Position numbers and translations under genes: made by a program. From NCBI RefSeq assembly GCF_016612865.1, contig NZ_JAENZZ010000002.1:744001-808000 (forward strand): 64,000 nt of DNA, read 5' to 3'. Below the pieces are notes generated by a model. It was not told the origin of the DNA. It saw only the letters and a list, made by a program, of their open reading frames with translations, and did not search any database. Positions 1-8,516 of the stretch are shown here, piece after piece (positions within the stretch are counted from its first letter, which is position 1; every line of letters starts with the position of its first letter). The DNA is from Blastococcus sp. TML/M2B. GTDB lineage: Bacteria > Actinomycetota > Actinomycetes > Mycobacteriales > Geodermatophilaceae.

Positions 1-1
1 C

Positions 2-1162
2 GAGCCACCGGACTACACGCTGCTGCTGGTCGACGTGGCCGACGGCGGGGTCCGCGACCTCACCGCCGGGTTCGACCGGTGGCCCAGCGCACCGCAGTTC
101 TCGGCCGACGGCCGGGCGGTCTACTTCCTGGCCGACGACGACGGCCGGCACGCCGTCTTCCGGGTGCCCGTGGACGGCGGCGCCCCGGTCCGGCTCACCG
201 CCGACGGCGCCTACAGCCACCTGCAGGTCGCCCGGGACGGCAGCGCGCTGTACGCGCTCCGCTCGGCCTACGACTCCCCGCCGCTGCCGGTGCGCCTGGA
301 CCCGGAGGCCACCGGCCAGGAACCGTCGCCCCTGCCGAGCCCCGGCGCGATCGACGCCCTGCCCGGCACGCTGCACGAGGTGGAGGCCACCGCCGCCGAC
401 GGCACCCGCGTGCAGTCGTGGCTGGTGCTGCCCGAGGGCACCTCCGCCGACTCCCCGGCCCCGCTGGTGCTGTGGATCCACGGGGGCCCGCTGATGAGCT
501 GGAACTCGTGGTCGTGGCGGTGGTGCCCCTGGGTGCTCGCCGCCCGCGGCTACGCCGTGCTGCTGCCCAACCCGGCCCTCTCCCAGGGGTTCGGGCAGGA
601 CTTCGTGCGCCGGGGATGGGGCACCTGGGGCGAGGCCCCCTACACCGACCTCATGGCCGCGGTGGACGCCGCCGAGCAGCGCCCGGACATCGACGCCACC
701 CGGACCGCGGCGATGGGCGGCTCGTTCGGCGGCTACATGGCCAACTGGATCGCCACGCAGACCGACCGCTTCCGCGCCGTCGTCAGCCACGCCGGCCTCT
801 GGCACCTCGACTCGTTCACCTCGACGACGGACGCCGCGTACTACTGGGAGAAGGAATGGGGCGACGCGCTCACCGAGCCGCGCCGCTACGAGCAGAACTC
901 CCCGCACCGCTACGCCGACGCCCTGCGGACGCCGATGCTGGTCATCCACGGCGACAAGGACTACCGCGTCCCGGTCGGCGAGGCCCTGCACCTCTGGTAC
1001 GCCCTGCAGAAGCGGGCCGTGCCCTCGAAGTTCCTCTACTTCCCCGACGAGAACCACTGGGTGCTGACCCCCGGCAACTCGTCGGTCTGGTACGAGACGG
1101 TGCTGGCGTTCCTCGCCGAGCACGTGCTGGGCGAGCCCTGGCAGCGGCCCGCCCTGCTGTGA
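2..1162 (+). CDS. S9 family peptidase (prolyl oligopeptidase-like), 5' end outside window
   Basis: This is the C-terminal two thirds of a serine peptidase that removes short peptides, probably acting on acyl-peptides or oligopeptides in the cytoplasm. The visible part starts with the end of a beta-propeller (WD40-like strands, up to about base 330) and continues into an alpha/beta hydrolase domain. The nucleophile motif GGSFGGY has its serine codon at 722-724. The acid lies in HGDKD (about 953) and the histidine in DENHW (1055-1057), so the triad is complete. The reading frame is open to the first bases of the window, so the true start lies upstream. The gene ends convergently with the DUF4192 gene across a palindrome. 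The family assignment is secure; the substrate is not known. Confidence 0.93.
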   Translation, partial: EPPDYTLLLVDVADGGVRDLTAGFDRWPSAPQFSADGRAVYFLADDDGRHAVFRVPVDGGAPVRLTADGAYSHLQVARDGSALYALRSAYDSPPLPVRLDPEATGQEPSPLPSPGAIDALPGTLHEVEATAADGTRVQSWLVLPEGTSADSPAPLVLWIHGGPLMSWNSWSWRWCPWVLAARGYAVLLPNPALSQGFGQDFVRRGWGTWGEAPYTDLMAAVDAAEQRPDIDATRTAAMGGSFGGYMANWIATQTDRFRAVVSHAGLWHLDSFTSTTDAAYYWEKEWGDALTEPRRYEQNSPHRYADALRTPMLVIHGDKDYRVPVGEALHLWYALQKRAVPSKFLYFPDENHWVLTPGNSSVWYETVLAFLAEHVLGEPWQRPALL

Positions 1163-1167
1163 GCGGA

Positions 1168-1189
1168 CCGGCCGGTGCGCACCGGCCGG
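1168..1189. terminator. Perfect 22-bp palindrome between convergent genes
   Basis: The bases CCGGCCGG-TGCGCA-CCGGCCGG read identically on both strands. The palindrome lies in the 31-bp gap between the stops of two convergent genes, so it is best read as a bidirectional hairpin terminator. There is no T-tract, as is common in high-GC actinobacteria. Confidence 0.6.
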
Positions 1190-1193
1190 CCCG

Positions 1194-2318
1194 TCAGCTC
1201 CCCGCCGCACCCGGCAGCTCCGCCGCGGTGGTGGCGCCCGCCTCGTGCAGCATCGCGCGCAGCTGCCGGGGCGAGACGCAGATCGAGAGGGCGTCGGCGA
1301 TCAGGCGGGCCAGCGGGTTGCCCGGATCGCTGTCCAGCGCCCGGTCCAGCGCGGTGTTGGCCAGGGCGCCGTCGCCGCGCAGGTAGGCGCAGATCGCCAC
1401 CAGGGCGGCGGGGAAGCCGTCGAGCGGCGACGGCGCGCGCCGGGTGCACTCCGACCACAGCGCCTCGGCGCCCGCCCCGTCCTCCAGGCAGAGCAGGACG
1501 GCCCGGTCCCGGACGTCGGGCTGCCACAGGCTCCACACGAGCCGGGCCAGCTCCTCGTCGTCCGGCACCTCCTGGTCGGGCCCCGGCCGGGCGCGGGTGA
1601 CCGCTGCGCGGATCCGCCCCCAGGCCGTGGACACATCGGCCCGCCCCTCGCCGGCCACGCGCAGGACCGCCCGCTCCACCGCCACCCCGGCCGCGCCGGC
1701 CACCGGCGCGAGCCGGTCCGCCAGCGCGTCGCGGGTGGGCGCCACCACCTTGCCCGCAGCCACGGCGGCCACCGCCAGCTGGCCGACGCCGGTCGGCAGC
1801 GGCGTGCCACCCCACGGGTCGCAGCACGGGTCGGGGCAGTCGAAGTCCCACCAGCGGCCGTCGCGCACCAGGACCGCCGACCCCAGCGGGATGCCCACCG
1901 CGTCCAGCGCCAGCACCAGCTCGTGCACCAGCAGCCGGTGCGGCAGGTCGGTGCCGGGTTCCCCGCCGGGACCGGGCGGCAGCAGGGGCGAGGCGTCGTC
2001 CGGCGCCTCCGAGACCACCATCAGCAGCGCCCCGCGGGGCCGGTCGGTGGCCAGGCTGCGCGCCAGCACCGCGGCCAGGGCGCGGGCCTGGCCCGGCGGC
2101 GGCAGGTCCGCGCGCACGGTCAGGCCGACGCGGCGCCCGGACTCCCCGGCCAGGGCGACCAGCACCACGGACTCGTGCGGGTGGTAGCCGAGCAGCTGGG
2201 GCAGCCCCGCGGCGAGCTCGCCGGGGTCGCCGATCCGCACGGTCACGGGCGGGCCGGTGCCGTCGGGGAAGGCGGGCGGGAACGAGGGGGCCGGGTCTGC
2301 CGGGCCGGGGAGGGGCAT
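1194..2318 (-). CDS. DUF4192 domain-containing protein
   Basis: This is a 374-residue protein with no signal peptide or clear membrane segment. After a proline-rich start, residues 25-60 read VRIGDPGELAAGLPQLLGYHP followed by ESVVLVAL. That is the hallmark opening of the actinobacterial DUF4192 family, in which a predicted globular N-terminal domain precedes a helical C-terminal half resembling tetratricopeptide repeats (here around residues 270-350). The central section contains a Cys/Trp-rich stretch (DFDCPDPCCDPWGG) that could bind a metal. No biochemical function is established for the family. The ATG at 2318 is the only good start. The gene stands alone, convergent with the S9 peptidase and followed upstream by a lipoprotein gene on the same strand. 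Confidence 0.85.
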   Translation of the reverse strand: MPLPGPADPAPSFPPAFPDGTGPPVTVRIGDPGELAAGLPQLLGYHPHESVVLVALAGESGRRVGLTVRADLPPPGQARALAAVLARSLATDRPRGALLMVVSEAPDDASPLLPPGPGGEPGTDLPHRLLVHELVLALDAVGIPLGSAVLVRDGRWWDFDCPDPCCDPWGGTPLPTGVGQLAVAAVAAGKVVAPTRDALADRLAPVAGAAGVAVERAVLRVAGEGRADVSTAWGRIRAAVTRARPGPDQEVPDDEELARLVWSLWQPDVRDRAVLLCLEDGAGAEALWSECTRRAPSPLDGFPAALVAICAYLRGDGALANTALDRALDSDPGNPLARLIADALSICVSPRQLRAMLHEAGATTAAELPGAAGS

Positions 2319-2411
2319 GCCCCCGACCCTGGCCGCGGGAACCGGCCCGCGGAGCCGTCCGGGACGATCTGTGGAGAGCGCCCCGGCCTGTGGACGGGCC
2401 GCCGAAGAGCG

Positions 2412-3185
2412 TCAGTCCAGCGCGTCGGACTGCGCCCGGTACGCCTGCTCGAGCAGCGCGGTGAACGCCGCGTCGTCCAGCTCGGGGGTGGCCGCGCCGG
2501 TCGGGTCGACCGCCAGCTGCGTGAGCACGACCAGCCGGTCTCCGTCCTCGACGGCGCCCAGCAGCGCCGGCACCGCCAGCTCCGTGCCGTCGGGCAGCGC
2601 GACGACGGTGGTGTAGCGCAGCGCCGCGGCGCCGTCCCCCAGGTCGGCGACGGGCAGGTCCTGGAATCGGACGGTGGCCGAGCCGATGTCCGGCGAGGTG
2701 ACCTGCGCCTCGGGGCAGCGCTCGGCGGCGCCGGCGAGGGCCTCCACCGTTCCGCGCGTCGGGCCGCCGCGGACCAGCATCTCCACGACGGCGGACGTCC
2801 CCTGGGTCGCGCTGACCGCGGCGATGTCCTCGAAGTCCTCGAGGTCGGGCTGGGTGCCCTGCACCGCGCTGTTGCACGCATCGGGCATGATCTCGACGTC
2901 GTCGAACGAGGCGGCCAGGCCCGCCCCCTTCTGCAGCTCCTCCGGCGACACCGACGCGACGACCGCGTCGGGACCGAACGCCTCCGCGGGCAGCAGGCCC
3001 GACGCCAGGTCGACCACGGGGTCGGCGTCCTCCTTGGCGATGGCCTCCTCCGCCTTGCTGCTGCTGCCCGACCCGGCGCCCGCGTCGGCCTCGGCGTCGT
3101 CCCCGCCGCACCCGGTCAGGACCGCGGTGGACAGGAGACCGGCGGCCAGGAAGCCGCGCAGGCGGGGCGAGGACGTGATCGACAT
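2412..3185 (-). CDS. Secreted lipoprotein of unknown function
   Basis: This is a 257-residue protein. Residues 1-26 form a lipoprotein signal: Arg-containing n-region, hydrophobic core GFLAAGLLSTAVL and lipobox LTGC, with acylated Cys26. The mature part opens with an acidic and Ser-rich linker. It continues as a mixed alpha/beta domain with two further cysteines (in PDACNS and AAERCPE) about 60 residues apart, likely a disulfide. This layout resembles PknH-type sensor-like lipoproteins of actinobacteria, but I cannot assign a family with confidence. The ATG at 3185 is chosen because the lipobox sits at the right distance and because a TACGGT -10 element lies exactly 6 bases upstream (leaderless arrangement). 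It acts outside the membrane; the ligand is unknown. Confidence 0.75.
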   Translation of the reverse strand: MSITSSPRLRGFLAAGLLSTAVLTGCGGDDAEADAGAGSGSSSKAEEAIAKEDADPVVDLASGLLPAEAFGPDAVVASVSPEELQKGAGLAASFDDVEIMPDACNSAVQGTQPDLEDFEDIAAVSATQGTSAVVEMLVRGGPTRGTVEALAGAAERCPEAQVTSPDIGSATVRFQDLPVADLGDGAAALRYTTVVALPDGTELAVPALLGAVEDGDRLVVLTQLAVDPTGAATPELDDAAFTALLEQAYRAQSDALD

Positions 3186-3191
3186 GCACCG

Positions 3192-3197
3192 ACCGTA
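3192..3197 (-). promoter_or_regulatory. Leaderless -10 element for the lipoprotein gene
   Basis: On the minus strand TACGGT is followed by exactly 6 bases and then the ATG at 3185. This is the TANNNT-N6-start geometry of leaderless actinobacterial promoters. Confidence 0.45.
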
Positions 3198-3247
3198 ACC
3201 GCCGGGCCGCGCACGGGCACGCCGTCCGCGGGGCCGGGCCGGGCGCC

Positions 3248-3541
3248 TCAGGCCACGTACTGGACCGCGACCCGCGAGCGCAGGATCGGCCGCACGAACT
3301 CGGCGATGACCGACAGGTGCACCGGGTCCTGGGCGTAGCGGTAGAACGCCTCGGCGTCCGGGAAGTCGGCGATCAGCACCGCGGAGGCGTTGCCGTCGGA
3401 GAGCCCGGCGTCCTCCGCGACGACCAGGTAGCTCATCCCGCCGACCTCGTGCCGCAGACCGCGCAGGGCCTCGATCGTGGCGGCCACCTGTTCCGGGGAG
3501 GCCGTCGGTGACCACGTGAAGGTGACGACGTGACGGATCAT
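3248..3541 (-). CDS. Dabb (stress-responsive alpha/beta barrel) family protein
   Basis: This is a 97-residue protein that begins MIRHVVTFTW and contains the pattern of the dimeric alpha-beta-barrel (Dabb) fold: strand, helix (ATIEALRGL), strands, DFPDAEAFYRYAQDPVH, then a C-terminal strand pair RVAVQYVA. Family members are small ferredoxin-like dimers, some of which are polyketide cyclases and many of which have no known role. The ATG at 3541 is preferred over one 30 bases upstream because MIRHVV is the conserved family start. It is divergent from the GT4 gene across 95 bases. Confidence 0.85.
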   Translation of the reverse strand: MIRHVVTFTWSPTASPEQVAATIEALRGLRHEVGGMSYLVVAEDAGLSDGNASAVLIADFPDAEAFYRYAQDPVHLSVIAEFVRPILRSRVAVQYVA

Positions 3542-3623
3542 GGGGACCACGATCGCAGGTGCGCCGCCCACCCGGACGGGGGTCCGGGCGCGGCTGGTGG
3601 CGGGACACGCCGGGTGGCCTCGT

Positions 3624-3629
3624 TAGAGT
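3624..3629 (+). promoter_or_regulatory. Leaderless -10 element for the glycan operon
   Basis: TAGAGT is followed by 7 bases and the ATG at 3637 of the first operon gene. There is no Shine-Dalgarno sequence in the gap, so a leaderless transcript is likely. Confidence 0.4.
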
Positions 3630-3636
3630 CCGGTGC

Positions 3637-4890
3637 ATGGGACGGTCGTTGCGCGTTGCACTGCTGTCCTACCGGAGCAAGCCGCACGGGGGCGGCCAGG
3701 GCGTCTACGTCCGCGCGCTCTCCCGCGAGCTGGCCGAGCTGGGCCACCGCGTCGAGGTCTTCAGCGGCCAGCCCTACCCGGTGCTGGACCCCGGCGTCCC
3801 GCTGACGAAGCTGCCCAGCCTCGACCTCTACCGCGAGCCCGACCCCTTCCGGATGCCGCGGCCCTCGGAGTTCCGCGACTGGGTCGACGTCGCCGAGTGG
3901 GCCACCATGTGCGCCGCCGGCTTCCCCGAGCCGCTCACCTTCACCCTGCGCGCCGCCCGGCACCTGCTCCCGCGGGCCGACGAGTTCGACGTCGTCCACG
4001 ACAACCAGTCGCTGGGCTACGGCCTGCTGCAGCTGACGAAGGCCGGGATGCCCACGGTCGCGACGGTGCACCACCCGATCGCCATCGACCGCGAGCTGGA
4101 GCTGGCCGCCGCCCCGTCGCTGCGCAAGAAGCTGACGCTGCGCCGCTGGTACGCCTTCACCCGCATGCAGGCCAAGGTCGTGCAGCGCCTGGACGCCGTG
4201 ACCACGGTGTCGGAGACCTCCCGGGTCGACATCGAGAAGCACATGGGGCTGCCGTCGTCCCGGATCGACCTGATCCCCAACGGCATCGACCCGGACACGT
4301 TCCGGCCGCCGCCCGAGGGCCGGCCCCGCGACAGCGACTCGATCCTGGTCGTCACCAGCGCCGACGTGCCGCTCAAGGGGCTGGTGCACCTGCTCGAGGC
4401 GCTGGCCAAGCTGCGCACCGAGCGGCCGGTGACGCTCACCGTCGTCGGCAGCGCCCGGCCCGGCGGGCCGGCCGAGACCACCCGCGACCGGCTGGGCCTG
4501 CGCGACGCCGTCCGGTTCACCGGCTCGGTGCCCGAGGAGGAGCTCATCGGGCTCATGCAGCGGGCCACCGTGGTGGCCATCCCCTCGCTCTACGAGGGCT
4601 TCTCGCTGCCCGCGATCGAGGCGATGGCCTGCGGCGCCCCGCTGGTCACCACCGACGCCGGCGCGCTGCCGGAGGTCGTCGGCACCAAGGCCGGGCTGCG
4701 GGTGAAGGCCGGCGACGTCGGCGAGCTCACCGCCGCGCTGAAGCTGGTGCTCGACTCGCCGTCCCTCGGCGAGCAGCTGGGCCGCGCCGGCCGGCGCCGG
4801 GTCCTCGACAACTACACCTGGCGGGCCACCGCCGAGCGCACCGCCGACTGGTACGCGCAGACCCTGGAACGGAAGGGACGTCCTTGCTGA
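3637..4890 (+). CDS. Glycosyltransferase family 4 protein
   Basis: This is a 417-residue GT-B fold enzyme that should transfer a sugar from a nucleotide- or lipid-linked donor onto a glycan or lipid acceptor, at the cytoplasmic face of the membrane. The N-terminal Rossmann half starts VALLSYRSKPHGGGQGVYVRAL, the glycine-rich acceptor loop typical of GT4. The C-terminal half has PNGID (about residue 213), a glycine-rich phosphate loop, and the EX7E motif region SLYEGFSLPAIEAMACGAPLV with E near residue 325. The ATG at 3637 matches the family start. It is the first gene of a five-gene operon: its stop overlaps the TTG start of the methyltransferase. Sugar and acceptor cannot be told from sequence. 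Confidence 0.9.
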   Translation: MGRSLRVALLSYRSKPHGGGQGVYVRALSRELAELGHRVEVFSGQPYPVLDPGVPLTKLPSLDLYREPDPFRMPRPSEFRDWVDVAEWATMCAAGFPEPLTFTLRAARHLLPRADEFDVVHDNQSLGYGLLQLTKAGMPTVATVHHPIAIDRELELAAAPSLRKKLTLRRWYAFTRMQAKVVQRLDAVTTVSETSRVDIEKHMGLPSSRIDLIPNGIDPDTFRPPPEGRPRDSDSILVVTSADVPLKGLVHLLEALAKLRTERPVTLTVVGSARPGGPAETTRDRLGLRDAVRFTGSVPEEELIGLMQRATVVAIPSLYEGFSLPAIEAMACGAPLVTTDAGALPEVVGTKAGLRVKAGDVGELTAALKLVLDSPSLGEQLGRAGRRRVLDNYTWRATAERTADWYAQTLERKGRPC

Positions 4891-5661
4891 CCGTCGACTA
4901 CGACCTGCTCGACCTGCGGCCGGGGATGCGCGTCCTCGACCTCGGCTGCGGCGAGGGCCGGCACGCGTTCGAGGCCTACCGGCGCGGTGCCGACGTCGTC
5001 GCCGTCGACTGGGGCGTCTCCGAGGTGGAGACCACCAAGCGCTGGCTGGGCGCCATCGGCGAGGCCGGCGAGGCGGGGCTGCGGCCCGACGGCACGCCCG
5101 CCCGCTTCGAGGTGGTCCGCGGCGACCTGCTGCACCTGCCCTTCCCCGACGCGAGCGTCGACCGGGTCATGGCCTCGGAGGTGTTCGAGCACATCCCGGA
5201 CGACGTCACGGCGATGGCCGAGATCTTCCGGGTGCTCAAGCCCGGCGGCCGGATGGTCATCACCGTGCCGCGCTACGGCCCCGAGCGGATCTGCTGGGCG
5301 CTGTCGGACGAGTACCACGCCAACGAGGGCGGGCACATCCGCATCTACCGCCGCGGCCAGCTGCGCGAGCGGCTCGCCTCGGTCGGGCTGGTCCCCGGCG
5401 CCAGCCACCACGCGCACGCCCTGCACGCGCCGTTCTGGTGGCTCAAGTGCGCCGTCGGGGTGGAGAAGGACAACGCCGCCGTCCGCGGGTACCACAAGCT
5501 CCTGGTCTGGGACCTCATGCACCGGCCGCTGGCTGACCCGCACCGCCGAGAAGGTGCTGGACCCGGTGATCGGCAAGAGCCTCGCGATCTACGCCGACAA
5601 GCCGGCGACGGCGCGCGGCTCCGCCCCCGCCGACGCGGAGCCGGCCGTTGCCGTCGGCTGA
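4884..5661 (+). pseudogene. Class I SAM-dependent methyltransferase, frame change near 5523-5530
   Basis: The gene encodes a Rossmann methyltransferase with the SAM-binding motif RVLDLGCGEGRHAFEA (residues about 16-31), an acidic motif II AVDW and the motif DASVDRVMASEVFEHIPD. The TTG start at 4884 overlaps the GT4 stop and has a good GGAAGGGA site about 6 bases upstream. The frame used up to MHRP (5528) runs on without homology to 5693. From 5530 the neighbouring frame reads WLTRTAEKVLDPVIGKS and stops at 5661. A single extra base in CGGCCGCTGG restores a protein of about 258 residues ending at 5661, which overlaps the next start as the rest of the operon does. This is either a recent mutation or a sequence error. 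Its likely role is methylating a sugar or lipid made by the flanking transferases. Confidence 0.75.
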
Positions 5662-6748
5662 GCGGCTGCTGCCCGAGCTGCCGGGAGTGCTGACCGGCGA
5701 CCAGGTGCGGACGACGGTCGCCTGGATCGCCGGTGAGCAGCTCGCCGACGGCGCGCTGCCGTGGTTCCGCGGCGGCCAGCTCGACCCGTGGGACTCCGTC
5801 GAGGCCGCCATGGCCCTCGACCTGGGCGGCGAGCACGAGCGCGCCGCCGCGGCCTACCGCTGGCTGGCCGCCGCCCAGCGGCCCGACGGCTCCTGGGCGT
5901 CCGAGTACCGCGACGGCGCGGAGGTGTCCGCCGACGTGGAGAGCAACCACGCCGGCTACCTCGCCGTCGGCCTGTGGCACCGCTGGCTGATCACCGCCGA
6001 CGAGCAGCTCGTCGACGAGCTCTGGCCGGTGGTGCGGCGCGGACTGGACCTGGTCGTGGCCATGCAGCTCGACGGCGGCGCGATCGGCTGGGCGCTGCGC
6101 CCCGACCGCACCCCCGACCCGCTGGCGCTGCTCACCGGCAACGCCAGCCTGTTCCAGGCGCTGCGCTGCGGGATCGCGCTGGCCGGCCTCGTCGGCGAGC
6201 CGCAGCCGGACTGGGAGCTGGCGGTCACCGACCTCGGCACCGCGCTGCGCACCCGCCCCGAGGCCTTCGCCGACCGGTCCCGGTACTCGATGGACTGGTA
6301 CTACCCGATCCTCGGCGGCGCGGTGACCGGCGAGCAGGCCCGCGACCGGCTGGCGGCGGGCTGGGACACCTTCGTCGTCCCCGGGCTCGGGGCGCGCTGC
6401 GTCTCCGACCGCCCCTGGGTGACCGGCGCCGAGACCTGCGAGCTGGCACTGGCGCTGGTGGTCGCCGGGCAGCGGGACGCCGCCCTCGAGCAGGTCGCGG
6501 CCATGCAGCACCTGCGCGACGACGACGGGTCCTACTGGACGGGCTACGTCTTCGCCGACGACGCCCGCTGGCCGATCGAGCGCACCACGTGGACCGCGGC
6601 GGCCGTGCTGCTGGCCGCCGACGCGCTGTCCGGGGCCACCCCTGCCTCGGGCCTGTTCGCCGACCCGGCCGCGCTCCCGGGCGCCGGCACCGTCGACGCG
6701 CGCACCGCCGATTGGCTCCGGGGAGGTGCGGGCACGGTCACCCCGTGA
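5648..6748 (+). CDS. Six-hairpin / prenyltransferase-like alpha-alpha barrel protein
   Basis: This is a 366-residue cytoplasmic protein built of repeated helical hairpins with Gly-Ser/Trp turns: WFRGGQLDPWDSVEAAMAL, QRPDGSWASEYRDG, VESNHAGYLAVGLWHRW and DDDGSYWTGYVF. These resemble the toroids of squalene cyclase/prenyltransferase repeats and of six-hairpin glycosidases, and automatic annotation often says prenyltransferase. The DXDD cyclase motif is absent. Given four glycan enzymes in the same operon, a glycoside hydrolase-like or sugar-binding role is at least as likely. The TTG at 5648 has GGAG 7 bases upstream and overlaps the corrected methyltransferase end by 14 bases. Its own stop overlaps the next GTG start. 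The exact reaction is unknown. Confidence 0.75.
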   Translation: MPSAERLLPELPGVLTGDQVRTTVAWIAGEQLADGALPWFRGGQLDPWDSVEAAMALDLGGEHERAAAAYRWLAAAQRPDGSWASEYRDGAEVSADVESNHAGYLAVGLWHRWLITADEQLVDELWPVVRRGLDLVVAMQLDGGAIGWALRPDRTPDPLALLTGNASLFQALRCGIALAGLVGEPQPDWELAVTDLGTALRTRPEAFADRSRYSMDWYYPILGGAVTGEQARDRLAAGWDTFVVPGLGARCVSDRPWVTGAETCELALALVVAGQRDAALEQVAAMQHLRDDDGSYWTGYVFADDARWPIERTTWTAAAVLLAADALSGATPASGLFADPAALPGAGTVDARTADWLRGGAGTVTP

Positions 6749-7620
6749 CCGAGCCCAGCGCCCCCTCGACCGCGGCCGACGTCACCGCGGCCGACGTCAC
6801 CGTGGTCGTCGCCAGCCGGAACCGGCGCGCCGACCTGCTGGTCACCCTGCCCCGGCACGAGGCGCCGGTGGTCCTCGTGGACAACGGCTCGAGCGACGGC
6901 ACGGTGGCTGCGGTGCGCGCCGCCCACCCCGGGGTCACCGTGCTGCCGCTGGAGCGCAACGTGGGCGCCCGGGCCCGCACGCTGGGCGCCGCCCGGGCCC
7001 GCACCCCGTTCGTCGCGTTCGCCGACGACGACTCCTGGTGGGCGCCCGGCGACCTCGCCCGCGCGGTGGCGGTCATGCGCGCGCACTCGCGGCTCGCCGT
7101 CCTCAACGCCCGGATCCTGGTCGGGCCCGAGGAGCGGCTGGACCCGGTGTGCGCCGCGATGGCCGGCAGCCCGCTCCCCCGCGGGAACCTGCCGGGGCCG
7201 GCGCTGCTCGGCTTCGTCGCGTGCGCCGCCCTGGTGCGCACCGAGGCGTTCGAGGCGGTCGGCGGCTTCGACCCCGTCGTCCGCTTCCCCGGGGAGGAGG
7301 AACGGCTGGCCCTCGACTTCGCGACCGCCGGGTGGTCGATGGCCTACGTCGACGCAGTGACCGTGCACCACCACCCGTCGGCGCGGCGGGACGCCCCCCA
7401 CCGCCGGCAGGCCGGCATCTGGCGCAGCCGGCTGCTCACCGCGGCCATGCGGCTGCCCGCCGCGGACGTCGGGGCGGTGCTCCGCGACGCGGTCCGCGCC
7501 GGCCGCCCGGGGCTCACCGGCCTGGCCCGCGCCCTGCCGGACGTGCCGGCCGCCCTGCGCCGGCGGCAGCCCGTGCCGCCCCGGGTGCGCGCCGACCTGC
7601 GGCTGCTGGGGTCGGCGTGA
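6745..7620 (+). CDS. Glycosyltransferase family 2 protein (first of two)
   Basis: This is a 291-residue GT-A fold enzyme. The N-terminal part has VTVVVASRNRRADLLVTL, then VDNGSSDGT (nucleotide binding), and the metal-binding FADDDSWW (about residue 96; DXD). Later come GGFDPVVRFPGEEERLALDFATAGW (acceptor loop with the catalytic-base region) and VHHHPS. It starts at a GTG inside the stop of the previous gene (GTGA) and ends in a GTGA overlap with the next gene, so the set is translationally coupled. It is a close paralogue of the following gene, and both keep all GT2 motifs. It probably extends the same glycan; the donor is unknown. Confidence 0.88.
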   Translation: MTEPSAPSTAADVTAADVTVVVASRNRRADLLVTLPRHEAPVVLVDNGSSDGTVAAVRAAHPGVTVLPLERNVGARARTLGAARARTPFVAFADDDSWWAPGDLARAVAVMRAHSRLAVLNARILVGPEERLDPVCAAMAGSPLPRGNLPGPALLGFVACAALVRTEAFEAVGGFDPVVRFPGEEERLALDFATAGWSMAYVDAVTVHHHPSARRDAPHRRQAGIWRSRLLTAAMRLPAADVGAVLRDAVRAGRPGLTGLARALPDVPAALRRRQPVPPRVRADLRLLGSA

Positions 7621-8516
7621 CGGCCGACCCGCGGGTGGGCGTCGTCGTCATCACCCACCAGCGCCGGGACGAGCTGCTCCTCGCGCTGGAGCGGCTGCTC
7701 GCCCTGCCGGAGCGGCCGCACGTCGTGGTCGTCGACAACGGCTCGACCGACGGCACGGCCGCGGCGGTCCGAGGCGGCTTCCCCGCGGTCGAGCTGATCG
7801 CCAGCCCGGAGAACCTGGGCGCGGTGGGCCGCAACCTCGGCGTCGCCCGGCTGAGCACCCCCTACGTCGCCTTCTCCGACGACGACACGTGGTGGGAGCC
7901 CGGATCCCTGCGCACCGCGGCGGACACCCTGGACGCCCACCCGCGGCTCGCCGTCGTCACGGCCCGGATCCTGGTCGAGCCCGGCGGCCACGAGGACCCG
8001 ATCGTGCCCGAGCTGCGCGACTCCCCCGTCCGCGGCGCCGACTGGCTGCCCGGCCCCGCGCTGGGCTCGTTCCTGGCCGGCGCTTCCGTCCTGCGCCGCG
8101 CCGCGTTCGACGAGGTGGGCGGGTTCTCCGCGCGGTTGTGGCTGGGCGGTGAGAAGGAGCTGATGGCCGGCGACCTCGCCGCCCGCGGGTGGGAGCTGTG
8201 CTACCTGCCCGGGCTCACCGTGCACCACGAGGCCAGCCGCGCCCGCGATCCGCACCGGCGCCGCCGCGACGGCATCCGCAACACGCTCTGGACGACGTGG
8301 CTGCGCCGTCCGGTGCGTCCGGCGCTGCGCCGCACGCTGCACCTGCTGCGCACCGTGCCGCGCGACCGGACCACCGCGCTGGCCCTGGTCGACGCCGCCC
8401 GCGGGCTGCCCTGGGTGCTGCGCGAGCGACGGGTGCTCCCCCCGCACGCCGAGGCCCGGTTCGCCGCGCTCGAGCAGGCGCAGCGCCGCTCCACCGCCCG
8501 CCGCTACGTGAGCTGA
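7617..8516 (+). CDS. Glycosyltransferase family 2 protein (second of two)
   Basis: This is a 299-residue GT-A enzyme with the same architecture as its upstream neighbour: VGVVVITHQRRDELLLAL, VDNGSTDGT, FSDDDTWWEPGSL (metal-binding aspartates), GGFSARLWLGGEKELMAGDLAARGW and VHHEASRARDPHRRR. The paired, coupled copies suggest an ancient duplication and successive transfer steps. The GTG at 7617 overlaps the previous TGA. The last 13 bases overlap the end of the convergent sigma-factor gene. It is the last gene of the operon. Confidence 0.88.
   Translation: MTADPRVGVVVITHQRRDELLLALERLLALPERPHVVVVDNGSTDGTAAAVRGGFPAVELIASPENLGAVGRNLGVARLSTPYVAFSDDDTWWEPGSLRTAADTLDAHPRLAVVTARILVEPGGHEDPIVPELRDSPVRGADWLPGPALGSFLAGASVLRRAAFDEVGGFSARLWLGGEKELMAGDLAARGWELCYLPGLTVHHEASRARDPHRRRRDGIRNTLWTTWLRRPVRPALRRTLHLLRTVPRDRTTALALVDAARGLPWVLRERRVLPPHAEARFAALEQAQRRSTARRYVS

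Noticed and set aside
5648..6748. Squalene-hopene cyclase or terpene cyclase
   Set aside because: The helical-repeat look is similar, but DXDD is absent and the protein is about half the usual length.
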